NCBI RefSeq assembly: GCF_037023145.1
Contig: NZ_CP146092.1
Location: 62,001-126,000 of the forward strand
DNA length: 64,000 nucleotides
From: Ralstonia sp. RRA
Lineage (GTDB): Bacteria; Pseudomonadota; Gammaproteobacteria; Burkholderiales; Burkholderiaceae
Reading direction: 5' to 3'
Positions 43,799 to 53,032 of the stretch are shown here, piece after piece. The notes under the pieces were generated by a model that was not told where the DNA came from, made no database searches, and was given only the letters and a program-made list of their open reading frames with translations. The position numbers and the translations under genes are program-made. Position 1 is the first letter of the stretch. Each line of letters starts with the position of its first letter.

Positions 43799-44206
43799 GT
43801 GGCTCTTCCAAACCGCCTGAACATCTTGGTCGTTGAAGACGATCCTTCGATACGCGAGCTGATTGCGATGTCTTTGCGCGACGCAGGGCATCACGTCATT
43901 GAACGCACTGCGCTCAACGTTAAGGATTCGGTCGATGGACGCGCTGTTTCGCTCGTGGTCGTCGATTGCAACCTACCGGGCACAGCCGCATCGCGTGTCC
44001 AAATTGGGCGCCTACGTGCACAGTTTCCGTTTGCCTCGATCATCGCAATCTCGGGTTACTTTCCAGCCCATGCCGCAGGTCATCCCCAACTGGCCGACAT
44101 GCTAGGAGCCGACGGCATGTTGGGCAAACCCTTCACGTCTGATGCACTCGCCGCTTTGGTTGCCGCGCTTGTGACGGTTAGACAGGCCCAACAACCGCAG
44201 CGGTAG
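43799..44206 (+). CDS. Stand-alone response regulator receiver protein
   Basis: This 135-residue protein is a single receiver domain: acidic pair EDD near residue 12, phosphoryl site Asp in VVVDCNLPG, and the conserved Lys in GKPF. There is no output domain. The start is a GTG at 43799. It is divergent from the hybrid kinase and convergent, with an eight-base gap, with the OmpR-type regulator gene at 44215, so the three probably act in one signalling group. Confidence 0.88.
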   Translation: MALPNRLNILVVEDDPSIRELIAMSLRDAGHHVIERTALNVKDSVDGRAVSLVVVDCNLPGTAASRVQIGRLRAQFPFASIIAISGYFPAHAAGHPQLADMLGADGMLGKPFTSDALAALVAALVTVRQAQQPQR

Positions 44207-44214
44207 CCTCACCG

Positions 44215-45000
44215 TCAACCCAGTTCCTTGGCCGTCGTTCGGATGGCAGCTCCTGTCAACTTGTCTACGGAAACACTAAACACGTAGCCTGCACCGCGGA
44301 TCGTGCGGATGACCGAGGGATGCGCGGGGTCGGGCTCGATCTTTCGCCGCAAACGCAAAATCTGGACGTCGATCGAACGGTCATAAACGTCATCGTAGAG
44401 CCGGCTCGATTCCAGAAGCTGGTCTCGGGACAGCACATGCCCCGGCGCAGCGAGAAACGCGTTCAGCAGGCAGAACTCGCCGTTGGTCAGCTCGACAGCG
44501 GTACCTGCCGGATCGGTCAGCTTTCGGGTGCCGATATTGAGTTCCCACCCTGCAAACCGATAGGCCCTCGCATCGGTGGTTCTTCCGACCGACGGCGCCA
44601 TCGCACTGGCGCGTCTGAGCAGCGCACGCACACGTGCCAGCAGCTCACGAGAACTGAACGGCTTGGTCAGATAGTCGTCCGCACCCAGTTCGAGGGCCAT
44701 CACGCGGTCGGCTTCATCGCGTTTGCCCGAGACGATCATGATGGGAAGGTTTGACTGCTCACGCAGTGCGCGCGCAATCTGCACGCCATCCTCGCCAGGC
44801 ATGCGCAGATCCAGAATCACGAGGTCAATGGCGAACATCTCGAGCGCCACATTCATCTCTTTTCCGCTGGATGTAGCAGTGACCCGGATGTCGTTTTCGC
44901 CAAGGTATCCGGTAAGCAGTTCGCGGATCGCGGGATCGTCATCGACGACCAGCACATGAGGAAGATTGTCGTCCGCCATCGCGCGAGCACATGAAGTCAA
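44215..45000 (-). CDS. OmpR-family response regulator
   Basis: This 261-residue protein has an N-terminal receiver (VVDDDPAIRELL, Asp in VILDLRMPGEDG, Lys in LTKPFS) and a C-terminal winged-helix domain (LTNGEFCLLNAFLAAPG, then RSIDVQILRLRRKIEP and TIRGAGYVFS). An in-frame ATG at 44979 (MADDNLPH) could be the true start. No kinase gene is directly next to it apart from the hybrid kinase 0.6 kb away. Confidence 0.92.
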   Translation of the reverse strand: MTSCARAMADDNLPHVLVVDDDPAIRELLTGYLGENDIRVTATSSGKEMNVALEMFAIDLVILDLRMPGEDGVQIARALREQSNLPIMIVSGKRDEADRVMALELGADDYLTKPFSSRELLARVRALLRRASAMAPSVGRTTDARAYRFAGWELNIGTRKLTDPAGTAVELTNGEFCLLNAFLAAPGHVLSRDQLLESSRLYDDVYDRSIDVQILRLRRKIEPDPAHPSVIRTIRGAGYVFSVSVDKLTGAAIRTTAKELG

Positions 45001-45328
45001 TCTGTAGAAAGAATAGCGCCAGCATCAACATTCAGACACCCGGCGCGTCGTGCTTGCAGCCGCGGATTCTGATTACCTGATCAACGATGCAAGTCGCTGC
45101 CAAGCCACCTCTCTTGTGCAGGCGGCTCGCCACGGTTGCCGCTATTGTCGTTTGCAAATCGGCGGCGTGGCACATCGGAAGACGCAAACGCCGGTGAATA
45201 AAGCTCACGGGTTGCGTGCGCGGATTTTTACGGCGCCGTCTGATGTGTCCACCAGCGCCGGGCATTGAGTCGCCAATCGCATGAGTTGAGTCACCCGATA
45301 CAACACCGTCCTTGAATTCCGCAAATAA

Positions 45329-45363
45329 CTGTATATATTTACAGTACTTGTACATTCATACAG
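45329..45363 (+). promoter_or_regulatory. Tandem LexA (SOS) boxes
   Basis: CTGTATATATTTACAG (45329-45344) is a perfect match to the CTG-N10-CAG LexA box with the AT-rich centre seen in enterobacteria and beta-proteobacteria. A second, imperfect box TTG-N10-CAG follows at 45348-45363, starting 19 bp later. Both lie within 45 bp of the start codon at 45373, where bound LexA would block transcription. Confidence 0.82.
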
Positions 45364-45372
45364 TTAATCGCC

Positions 45373-45645
45373 ATGGACGACCTCATCCGCATCGAAAACG
45401 AGTACGACCGCCAAACCGTGACGTGGCTGCGCAATCGCCTGGGCGACCAGGCCCTCTGCGAAGTCATCATGCGTATGCAAGGACACGGTCGCCCGTATGT
45501 GTCAGAGGTGTGCCGCACGCTGGGTGTGACGCGTCCGCCATATCAACGAGTCTCGCGCGCACGGCCACTCAACCGTGCCGTGGGCGAGGCGTATCTCGCC
45601 ACCATCCGCGGCATTCTGGGCGCGGGCCGGCACGCGGCGGCATAA
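45373..45645 (+). CDS. Small SOS-controlled protein of unknown function
   Basis: This 90-residue protein (starting MDDLIRIENEYDRQTVTWLR) has a middle part that reads like a helix-turn-helix (YVSEVCRTLGVTRPPYQRVS) and a basic C-terminal half. The start is fixed by its position nine bases after the second LexA-like box. I do not recognise the family. The promoter predicts induction by DNA damage. It is convergent with the LysR gene, whose stop is nine bases away. Confidence 0.75.
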   Translation: MDDLIRIENEYDRQTVTWLRNRLGDQALCEVIMRMQGHGRPYVSEVCRTLGVTRPPYQRVSRARPLNRAVGEAYLATIRGILGAGRHAAA

Positions 45646-45653
45646 CGGCAGCG

Positions 45654-46520
45654 TCAGTCTGACAACGAGGCGGCAGTCTCTTCACGCAGCCAGGCGAGCC
45701 ATGCAGCAGCCGGGCTGTCGGGCGTAATCGGCACGCTCGACAGCAGGCAGTACGCAGACCCATCACGCCGGAAGCCGTCCGGCGCCACCAGTCGCCCATC
45801 TTTCAGGTCGTCACCCGCCATCAGCTTTGACGCGATAGCGGTGCCTTGCCCGGCCAACGCGGCCTGCAAGCTCAAATAGAAGTGTTCATAGCGCGCCTCG
45901 GGCAACCGCCCGCGCGGGCGCTGCATGCCGCTGATGCGCCACCACGTCTGCCAAGCGTCAGGGCGCGTGGCGGTGTGCAACAGACGTTTGCGCGCGGCGG
46001 CATCGGCATGCGGCGCATGCACGGGGCCAATCCATTCCTCGCAGATGGGCTCGGCGTGCACGTGTGCTGGCCATGCAAAGTCATTGCGGCGCAGGGCAAC
46101 GTCGACACCCGTGCGCGCGAAATCGATCGGACCACCCGCCGCGAACAAGTGCACCTGGATGGATGGATGCCGCACCTGAAAGCGTGACAGGCGCGGAATC
46201 AACCACCGCATCGCCAGCGTCGGTTCGCACGAAACCACCAGCGCGGAAGACGTTGCGCGGCGTGCAATCCGGTCAAGGCTTTCTGTGAGGATGGAGAACG
46301 CATCGACTGCCGCCAAGCGCAGTTGCTCTCCCGCAGGCGTCAGGAAAACGGCCCGGTTGCGTCGCTCGAACAAGTCAACCCCCAGCGATTCCTCCAATTG
46401 CCGTATCTGTCGGCTGACGGCGCCATGTGTTACGTGCAATTCCTGCGCGGCGCGCACAAAGCTGCCGTGTCGCGCTGCGGCTTCGAACACACGCAAGGTA
46501 TTGAGCGGTGGAAGTGCCAT
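45654..46520 (-). CDS. LysR-family regulator, GcvA-like
   Basis: This 288-residue protein has the LysR N-terminal winged helix (LNTLRVFEAAARHGSFVRAA, then VTHGAVSRQIRQLEESLG) and a periplasmic-binding-like effector domain starting near residue 92. It most resembles the GcvA group. It is divergent from the LysE-type exporter at 46623 across about 100 bp, the usual layout in which the regulator activates the exporter gene in response to an amino acid. Confidence 0.92.
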   Translation of the reverse strand: MALPPLNTLRVFEAAARHGSFVRAAQELHVTHGAVSRQIRQLEESLGVDLFERRNRAVFLTPAGEQLRLAAVDAFSILTESLDRIARRATSSALVVSCEPTLAMRWLIPRLSRFQVRHPSIQVHLFAAGGPIDFARTGVDVALRRNDFAWPAHVHAEPICEEWIGPVHAPHADAAARKRLLHTATRPDAWQTWWRISGMQRPRGRLPEARYEHFYLSLQAALAGQGTAIASKLMAGDDLKDGRLVAPDGFRRDGSAYCLLSSVPITPDSPAAAWLAWLREETAASLSD

Positions 46521-46622
46521 CTGTCAGTTTTTCTCACCGAAATACAGCATCATAAATCGATTTTCAGCGACGTCCCACTCGCCCAGAATCGGCGCATCCC
46601 CACTTTCCTTCGAGCGCCTGAC

Positions 46623-47249
46623 ATGGCCGAACTCTTTGCCGTTGCCGTCATCACCATCTTGGCCGTCATCAGCCCCGGGGCGGATTTCGCCATGGTCACG
46701 CGCAACAGCCTGCTCTATGGCCGGCGTGCTGGCGTGCTTTGCGCACTGGGCATTGCGCTGGGCGTGCAGGTACACGTGTTCTACACGATGTTCGGCGTGG
46801 GTCTGCTGATTGCGCATGCGCCGGCGCTCTTGCATGGCATCAAGCTGGTCGGCGCGGCGTATCTGGTGTGGATCGGTTGGAAGACGTTGTCGGCCAAACC
46901 GATGTCCGTGGGCAGGACAGCGGATGACGGCACGGGCAGCCACACGCTGTCGGCCGGCGCGGCGCTGCGCATGGGTTTTCTCACGAATGCGCTCAACCCG
47001 AAGACGACGCTGTTTGTCGTCAGTACGTACACGCAGGTTGTTCACCCCGGCACACCGCTGGCGGCACAGTTCGGCTACGGGCTCTTCATGTCGGTTGCGC
47101 ACGCGGCGTGGTTTGCATTGGTGGCAACGGTCTTTGCGTCGGGCGCGTTGCGGCGCTCGCTGCTGGCACGGCAGCAGATGGTTGATCGCGTGATCGGCAT
47201 GATCCTGATCGGGCTAGGCTTGGCACTGGGGTTCGCTCGGCTGGCGTAG
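46623..47249 (+). CDS. LysE-family amino-acid exporter
   Basis: This 208-residue inner-membrane protein has six predicted helices and the family motif at the first loop (VISPGADFAMVTRNSLLYGRR cut here to its key residues PGAD and TRNS), and a second motif GFLTNALNPKTTLF. ATG at 46623 gives the normal LysE/RhtB length; the frame stays open upstream but that part is not membrane-like. It probably exports an amino acid or homoserine-like compound under control of the divergent LysR regulator. Confidence 0.9.
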   Translation: MAELFAVAVITILAVISPGADFAMVTRNSLLYGRRAGVLCALGIALGVQVHVFYTMFGVGLLIAHAPALLHGIKLVGAAYLVWIGWKTLSAKPMSVGRTADDGTGSHTLSAGAALRMGFLTNALNPKTTLFVVSTYTQVVHPGTPLAAQFGYGLFMSVAHAAWFALVATVFASGALRRSLLARQQMVDRVIGMILIGLGLALGFARLA

Positions 47250-47310
47250 TGCCTGCGGCACGGCGTCGCAGCAAAGTTATCGATTGCTGAGCCGGCAGTA
47301 TCCTCGCGCG

Positions 47311-47727
47311 ATGCCCGCCCGCCGCCTTGTCTGGAAACCTGTGCCCCGCCTGCATCTTGCCGGTGGGCGTGCGGTTGCGTGGGTACTGCTGTGGGCTTAC
47401 CTGCTGGCCACCGCATGGATGCCGCTGGCGCATGCCGCACGCGCGCATGCCGAGCAATTGCCCGTGGTGCTGTGCTCCGCGCACGGCACGGGCGTGATGA
47501 TCATCCCGCTGTCCGATCCGGGTGAGCGCAAGCGCGTCGAACAATCCATGTCGGCGCCGGCGTGCTGCGGCGCGTGCGTCGTCATGGCAGACATCGCGCC
47601 CACGCTCGATATCGATACGCCCAACGCGCCGGCCTTGCTGGGCAGTGTCAGCGCAACGGACATCCTCACACCTCACCTTGCCACTCCTGCGCCGCAACGG
47701 CGCGCCCGCGGCCCACCGCTGGGTTGA
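47311..47727 (+). CDS. DUF2946-like protein linked to copper uptake
   Basis: This 138-residue protein has a hydrophobic N-terminal segment (AWVLLWAYLLATAWMPLAHA), an ACCGACV cysteine cluster in the middle, and a Pro/Ala-rich tail. Its length, cysteine cluster and position before a copper TonB receptor match DUF2946 proteins. ATG at 47311 is preferred over TTG at 47284. It overlaps the frame preceding the receptor gene and is probably co-transcribed with it. A copper-binding role is likely but inferred. Confidence 0.75.
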   Translation: MPARRLVWKPVPRLHLAGGRAVAWVLLWAYLLATAWMPLAHAARAHAEQLPVVLCSAHGTGVMIIPLSDPGERKRVEQSMSAPACCGACVVMADIAPTLDIDTPNAPALLGSVSATDILTPHLATPAPQRRARGPPLG

Positions 47728-47803
47728 TCCCCCATCTCAAGACACCTTCGCCCGCGCCGTGATTGCGGCGGCGGGCTTCACCCATTTCGTCTTTGTCTTT
47801 CTC

Positions 47804-49870
47804 ATGAAGCTGGATCACCCACACTCCGGCCGGCACGCTGTTGCCCTGGCGGTTGCCGCGCTGTCGTCCATGTCCGTCGCCCACGCGGCGGAGCCCACGC
47901 CACCTGAAATCGACCTGGCGACCACGATGGTGATTGCACCGCCGCCATCGTCGCCGCTGACCATCGTCACCGACCCGAAATCCCCACGCCAGCCGCTGCC
48001 CGCCAGCGACGGTGCGGACTACCTCAAGACCATCCCCGGCTTTACCTCCATCCGCAGCGGCGGCACCAACGGCGACCCTGTGCTGCGCGGCATGTTCGGC
48101 TCACGGCTGAACATCCTCACCAACGGCACGTCGATGCTGGGCGCGTGCCCCAACCGCATGGATGCGCCCACCTCGTATATCTCGCCCGAGAGCTACGACA
48201 AGCTGACCGTCATCAAAGGGCCGCAATCGGTGATCTACGGGCCGGTCGGCTCGGCAGGCACCGTGCTGTTCGAGCGCAATACCAAACGTTTTACCGAGCC
48301 CGGCACGCGCTTTGACGGCAGCGTGGTCGGCGGATCCTTCGGCCGCAATGACCAGAACGCCGATTTCACCGCCGGCACACAGGACGCGTACGCGCGCATC
48401 ACCGCCAACCACGCGCACCAGCAGGACTACAAAGACGGCAACGGCAACACCATCCCCTCGCAGTGGGACAAGTGGAACGTCGACGCCGCGCTCGGCCTCA
48501 CCCCTGACGACCACACACGCCTGGAGCTGACCGCCGGCACCGGTGACGGCTATGCGCGCTATGCCGGGCGCGGCATGGACGGCGCACACTTCCGCCGCGA
48601 GAGCGTGGGCCTGCGCTTCGAAAAATCGCACATCGGTGAAGTCCTGCAGCGCGTCGAAGCGCAGGTCTACTACAACGATGCCGACCACGTGATGGACAAC
48701 TTCACGCTGCGCAAACCCGACCCGATGAGCAGCATGCCGATGGGCATGGCCGCCGACGTGGGCCGACGCACGGTCGGTGGGCGCGTGGCGGCCACACTGC
48801 GTTGGGCCGATGCGCTGCAGCTCGTCACCGGCCTGGACATGCAGACGAGCCGGTTGCGCTCACGCAGCGGCACAGAGATGGTGTCGTACAGCAGCCAATC
48901 GTGGGTGCCCAGCGCCAGCTTCTTCAACACCGGCGCCTTTGGAGAGCTAACCTGGTTTGCAGCCGAGCACCAGCGCGTGATTGCCGGCGCGCGCATCGAC
49001 CAGGCCAGCGCCCGCGACGACCGTACATCGATCAGCGGCATGATGGGCAGCCGCCCCAACCCCACCGCGGGCCAAGACCGCTCACGCACACTGCCCAGCG
49101 GCTTCGTACGCTACGAGCACGACATGTCCGGCGTGCCCGCGACGCTGTACGCTGGCGTTGGTCATGCGGAGCGCTTTCCGGATTACTGGGAGCTGATCTC
49201 GACGAGCATGGGCCCCACGGGCTCCGTCAACGCGTTCTCCGCCATTCGGCCAGAGAAGACCACGCAGCTCGATATGGGCGCGCAGTACAAGAGCGCGCGG
49301 TTTGATGCGTGGGTGTCGGCGTATGCGGGTGTGGTCAACGACTTCATCCTCTTCAACTACCGCCCCGGCATGATGGGGCCGAAGTCACAAGCCACCAACG
49401 TAGATGCTCGCATTGCCGGCGGCGAGATCGGCGGAACATGGCACGTGAGCAATGCATGGCGCGTCGACGGTGCGCTCGCGTATGCATGGGGACGCAACGG
49501 CAGCACCGGCCAGCCGCTGCCGCAGATGCCACCGCTGGATCTGCGCCTGGGCGTCGAGTATGAGCGCGGGCCATGGTCGGCTGGTGGCCTGTGGCGCGTG
49601 GCAGCGGCACAGCACCGTTACGCGTTGAACCAGGGCAACGTGGTCGGCCAGGACTTCGGGCCCAGCGCTGGCTTTGGTGTGCTGTCGCTGCATGCAGGCT
49701 ATGCCGTCAGCAAGACCGTGCGCGTGGCGGTGGGCGTCGACAACGTGCTGAACAAGGCTTACACCGAGCACCTGAACCTGGCCGGCGATGCAGGTTTCGG
49801 CTTTCCGGCACGCACGCCCATCCCCGAACCAGGGCGCACCGCGTGGGCACGCATGAGCATCAAGATGTAG
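47804..49870 (+). CDS. oprC: TonB-dependent copper receptor, OprC-like
   Basis: This 688-residue outer-membrane receptor has a signal peptide (ending MSVAHA), a plug domain (about 45-180) with DGADYLKTIPGFTSIRSGG and KLTVIKGPQSVIYGP, and a beta-barrel to the C-terminus. The sequence LGACPNRMDAPTSYI holds the CxxxM pattern used by Pseudomonas OprC to bind copper. Family length fits OprC/NosA. The neighbouring DUF2946 gene supports a copper role. The gene is followed by a likely terminator at 49992-50029. Confidence 0.9.
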   Translation: MKLDHPHSGRHAVALAVAALSSMSVAHAAEPTPPEIDLATTMVIAPPPSSPLTIVTDPKSPRQPLPASDGADYLKTIPGFTSIRSGGTNGDPVLRGMFGSRLNILTNGTSMLGACPNRMDAPTSYISPESYDKLTVIKGPQSVIYGPVGSAGTVLFERNTKRFTEPGTRFDGSVVGGSFGRNDQNADFTAGTQDAYARITANHAHQQDYKDGNGNTIPSQWDKWNVDAALGLTPDDHTRLELTAGTGDGYARYAGRGMDGAHFRRESVGLRFEKSHIGEVLQRVEAQVYYNDADHVMDNFTLRKPDPMSSMPMGMAADVGRRTVGGRVAATLRWADALQLVTGLDMQTSRLRSRSGTEMVSYSSQSWVPSASFFNTGAFGELTWFAAEHQRVIAGARIDQASARDDRTSISGMMGSRPNPTAGQDRSRTLPSGFVRYEHDMSGVPATLYAGVGHAERFPDYWELISTSMGPTGSVNAFSAIRPEKTTQLDMGAQYKSARFDAWVSAYAGVVNDFILFNYRPGMMGPKSQATNVDARIAGGEIGGTWHVSNAWRVDGALAYAWGRNGSTGQPLPQMPPLDLRLGVEYERGPWSAGGLWRVAAAQHRYALNQGNVVGQDFGPSAGFGVLSLHAGYAVSKTVRVAVGVDNVLNKAYTEHLNLAGDAGFGFPARTPIPEPGRTAWARMSIKM

Positions 49871-49991
49871 TGCGGTATTGCGCCGCGTGCACATTGCGCG
49901 AGGGAATTCGCCAAATGTGACCCCGTAGGCGCACAAAATCACCGCACCTGCATTGAGGCTCGCAACACTCTGCACTACCTTGGAACCATCA

Positions 49992-50029
49992 GCGATCGCA
50001 CGCCGCGCCCGGCGCGCGGTCGCTTTTCG
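49992..50029 (+). terminator. Likely terminator after the copper receptor gene
   Basis: A GC-rich imperfect hairpin (outer GCGA/TCGC pair, inner CCGCGCC against GGCGCG) is followed by TTTTCGTTTTCG. It lies between the receptor gene and the HdeD-like gene on the plus strand. Confidence 0.65.
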
Positions 50030-50052
50030 TTTTCGACCAAGGAGTGTTGTTC

Positions 50053-50613
50053 ATGCTGCATACGCTTTCCAAGTTGTGGTGGGTGCTCGCGTTGCGCGGG
50101 CTGTGTGCGTTGGCCATCGGTGTTGGCGCGTTCATGGTGCCGGCGGCAACGCTGGCTGCGCTGGTTCTGGTATTTGGGGTCTACGCGCTGGTAGAGGGCG
50201 GCCTGCTGCTGGCAACGTCCTTTGGCGGCCAGCACCGCAGCCACGATCGCTGGCCCACCCTGCTGCAAGGGTTGCTGGGCGTGGCGGTGGGTGTGCTGAC
50301 GCTGTTCAATCCGGCCATCACTGCGCTGGGGCTGCTGCTGTACATCGCCGCGTGGCTGCTCGCGCAGGGCGTGCTGCAGATCGTGGTGGCCGTGCGCCTG
50401 CGTGAAGAACTGCACGGCGAATGGTGGTTGATCCTTGGCGGCATCGCCAGCGTGCTGTTGGCGGGCATCCTGCTGTGGCGCCCCGAGGCGGGTGTGCTGG
50501 CCGTACTGTGGTGGATTGGCGCGTGGGCCATCGTGTGGGGCATCGCACTGATCTTTGCGGCGCTGCGTGTGCGCAAGTGGGGCCGCAGCGGCTCAGCACG
50601 CGCCTTCGCTTAG
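50053..50613 (+). CDS. HdeD/DUF308-family membrane protein
   Basis: This 186-residue protein has six regular hydrophobic helices in three pairs, starting LWWVLALRGLCALAIGVGAF, with the internal repeat pattern of HdeD/DUF308 proteins (GVYALVEGGLLLATS, GILLWRPEAGVLAVLWWIG). ATG at 50053 has AGGAG eight bases upstream. E. coli HdeD is linked to acid resistance; the function here is not known. It is followed after 12 bp by a phosphoribosyltransferase gene. Confidence 0.88.
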   Translation: MLHTLSKLWWVLALRGLCALAIGVGAFMVPAATLAALVLVFGVYALVEGGLLLATSFGGQHRSHDRWPTLLQGLLGVAVGVLTLFNPAITALGLLLYIAAWLLAQGVLQIVVAVRLREELHGEWWLILGGIASVLLAGILLWRPEAGVLAVLWWIGAWAIVWGIALIFAALRVRKWGRSGSARAFA

Positions 50614-50625
50614 CGTCGTGCCGTC

Positions 50626-51309
50626 ATGCGCGCGCCTTTTTGTGATCGATTCCGTGATCGCGCAGATGCCGGCCGGCAACTCGCCGCTGCGCTCGCAACG
50701 CTTGATCTGCCCGCGCCGCGCATCGTGCTGGCACTGCCGCGCGGCGGTGTGCCGGTCGGCTATGCGATTGCGCGGGCGTTGAATGCAACGCTCGGCGTGC
50801 TGCTGGTGCGCAAGCTCGGTGCGCCGTGGCAACCGGAGCTGGCACTCGGCGCGCTGGCCGATTGCGGTGCGGGTCTACCGCCGCATATCGAGTGGAACAC
50901 TGAACTACTCGACGCCATCGGGCCATCGCAGGCCTACCTCGACGAGGTGACGGCGCAAGAGCTGGCAGAACTGGAACGCCGACGCACACGCTACGGCGTC
51001 GTGCCTTTGCCGCTGGCCGGTGCAACAGTCATCGTCACGGACGACGGCATCGCAACGGGGGCGACGATGCGTGCAGCCCTGGCTGCGGTGCGCCGTGCCA
51101 AACCCGGGCGCCTCGTGCTGGCGGTTCCCACTGCGCCAGAGACCACGTGGCACACGCTGCGCGCTGAAGTGGATGACGGCCGGTGCCTCATCGCCCCGCC
51201 CGACTTCAGCTTCCAGGCCGTCGGGCAGTACTACGGCAATTTCGATCAGACCGAAGACAGTGAAGTGATTGCGCTGCTGGCAGACGTCGCGCAACGCAAT
51301 CCTCATTGA
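50626..51309 (+). CDS. Phosphoribosyltransferase-family protein
   Basis: This 227-residue protein has the PRPP-binding loop VIVTDDGIATGATM at about residues 138-151 and an N-terminal LALPRGGVPVGYAIA, typical of the uncharacterised phosphoribosyltransferases often found with stress or alpha/beta hydrolase genes. There is no signature that assigns a base substrate. It is likely read with the HdeD-like gene. It is convergent with the MFS transporter gene, whose stop is four bases away. Confidence 0.88.
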   Translation: MRAPFCDRFRDRADAGRQLAAALATLDLPAPRIVLALPRGGVPVGYAIARALNATLGVLLVRKLGAPWQPELALGALADCGAGLPPHIEWNTELLDAIGPSQAYLDEVTAQELAELERRRTRYGVVPLPLAGATVIVTDDGIATGATMRAALAAVRRAKPGRLVLAVPTAPETTWHTLRAEVDDGRCLIAPPDFSFQAVGQYYGNFDQTEDSEVIALLADVAQRNPH

Positions 51310-51313
51310 GCCA

Positions 51314-52570
51314 TCAAGCGGTCTGCAGACGCTGCTTGCGCTCGATGTCCGGCAGGAACACCGTCAGCAGGCCGATGAGCGGCAGGAACGAACAGAGGTG
51401 GTAGACGTTGTAGATGTCGGTGGCGTCCGCCAGCTTGCCGAGCACGGCAGCGCCGATCCCGCCCAGCCCGAACGCAAACCCGAAGAACATGCCCGACACC
51501 ATCCCCACCTTGCCGGGAATCAGCTCCTGCGCATACACGAGGATGGCCGAGAACGCCGAGGCCAGCACCAGCCCGATGATCACCGTCAGCACCGCCGTCC
51601 AGAACAGGTTGGCGTACGGCAGCATCAGCGTGAACGGCGCCACACCCAGGATCGACACCCAGATCACGACCTTGCGGCCCACGCGGTCGCCAATCGGCCC
51701 GCCCACAATCGTGCCCACCGCCACCGAGAACAGGAAGAGGAACAGGAACAGCTGCGAGGTCTGCGCCGACAGCTGGAACTTGGTGATCAGGTAGAACGTG
51801 TAGTAGCTGTTCAGGCTCGCAAGGTAGAAGTACTTGGAGAACAACAGCACGACCAGCAGCGTCATCGCAAACGCCACCTGACGGCCCGACAGCTTGACCG
51901 CCGCATGCGCGCGACCACCCGCCTTTCGGCCATGGCCCGCGGCACGTTCACGCTTGTACCAGCCACCCACGTGATAGAGCACGAAGATGGCGATGAGCGC
52001 CGCGATCGAGAACCACGCCAGGCTGTGCTGGCCATACGGCATGATGATGAGCGCCGCCAGCAGCGGACCCATTGCGCTGCCCGCGTTGCCGCCCACCTGG
52101 AACAGCGATTGCGCCAGACCGTGCCGGCCACCCGAAGCCATGCGCGCCACACGCGACGATTCCGGATGGAAGATCGACGAGCCCGTCCCCACCAGCGCTG
52201 CCGCCAGCAGCAGCGTGCCAAAGTTGGGCGCCACCGACATCAGCAGCAGCCCCACCAGCGTAAAGCCCATGCCCACCGACAACGAATACGGCTTCGGATG
52301 CTTGTCGGTGTACAGCCCGACCATCGGCTGCAGCAGTGACGCCGTGATCTGATACACGAGCGTGATCAGCCCGATCTGCGAAAAATCGAGATGGAAGTTG
52401 CCCTTGAGCAGCGGATAGATCGCCAGGATCAACGACTGCATCATGTCGTTGAGGAAGTGCGCGAAGCTGATGGCGCCGATCACGCCAAAGCCGGTCTTGT
52501 CTGCCTGCGCGGCCGGGGGCGCCGCGGGGTTGGCCAAGTCAGCAGCCGTGCCGTTTGCGGTGGTTTGCAT
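51314..52570 (-). CDS. MFS transporter, fosmidomycin-resistance (Fsr) type
   Basis: This 418-residue inner-membrane protein has 12 predicted helices. The early segment ISFAHFLNDMMQSLILAIYP, LVYQITASLLQPMVGLYTDK and GTGSSIFHPESSRVARMASG match the Fsr branch of major facilitator transporters. ATG at 52570 (MQTTANGT) is preferred over a TTG upstream; its ribosome site is weak. A tandem palindromic operator lies 80-115 bp upstream. Fsr proteins export fosmidomycin and other small molecules; the native substrate is unknown. Confidence 0.9.
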   Translation of the reverse strand: MQTTANGTAADLANPAAPPAAQADKTGFGVIGAISFAHFLNDMMQSLILAIYPLLKGNFHLDFSQIGLITLVYQITASLLQPMVGLYTDKHPKPYSLSVGMGFTLVGLLLMSVAPNFGTLLLAAALVGTGSSIFHPESSRVARMASGGRHGLAQSLFQVGGNAGSAMGPLLAALIIMPYGQHSLAWFSIAALIAIFVLYHVGGWYKRERAAGHGRKAGGRAHAAVKLSGRQVAFAMTLLVVLLFSKYFYLASLNSYYTFYLITKFQLSAQTSQLFLFLFLFSVAVGTIVGGPIGDRVGRKVVIWVSILGVAPFTLMLPYANLFWTAVLTVIIGLVLASAFSAILVYAQELIPGKVGMVSGMFFGFAFGLGGIGAAVLGKLADATDIYNVYHLCSFLPLIGLLTVFLPDIERKQRLQTA

Positions 52571-52651
52571 GATGTTTTTTTGGAGAAAGGAATTCAAGCG
52601 AGGAGCGCTCAATCATGCGCTCAAACGGTGCAGGCTTGTTGCCGCAAATTC

Positions 52652-52686
52652 GACAATGATTAGTGCAAACCAGACAATTTATTGTC
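52652..52686. promoter_or_regulatory. Tandem operator with palindrome GACAATTTATTGTC
   Basis: A perfect 14-bp inverted repeat, GACAATTTATTGTC (52673-52686), follows an imperfect copy GACAATGATTAGTG at 52652, 21 bp apart. It lies upstream of the MFS gene start at 52570. The same motif, also in tandem, lies upstream of the repeat-protein gene (56111-56143), so one regulator may control both. The rest of 52571-53032 shows no gene. Confidence 0.6.
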
Positions 52687-53032
52687 CAGGCAGAAGCGTC
52701 ACCATACACGGCGCCGTTTCAATGCAATCCCTCGCTCAAACGCCCGCAAACCCGCGCCGCGCTTGCCTCGGCAGACAGCTAACCCGTTAGCCATTTTCGT
52801 GTACGAGGCTCGTCCGTTCGTAGCATGGCTCGCTAGGAGGCGCTTTCTATACTCGCCAGCATGGACTGCGGTGCGACACAAGCAACGCGAACAACGCCAG
52901 CATCGACAGCCAGACGGACCCGGCGCATGCCCAGCACATCAGCCAAGGCACGCGCACGATCTGCACACCGAATCGGCGACCGGCACGCCAGGAATTGGCT
53001 GCCGCACGCCGGCCAGCCATGGGAGGGGAGCC

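Noticed and set aside
45032..45355. Minus-strand frame of 107 codons between the OmpR-type regulator and the LexA boxes
   Set aside because: Runs through the LexA boxes, has no ribosome site or family signature.
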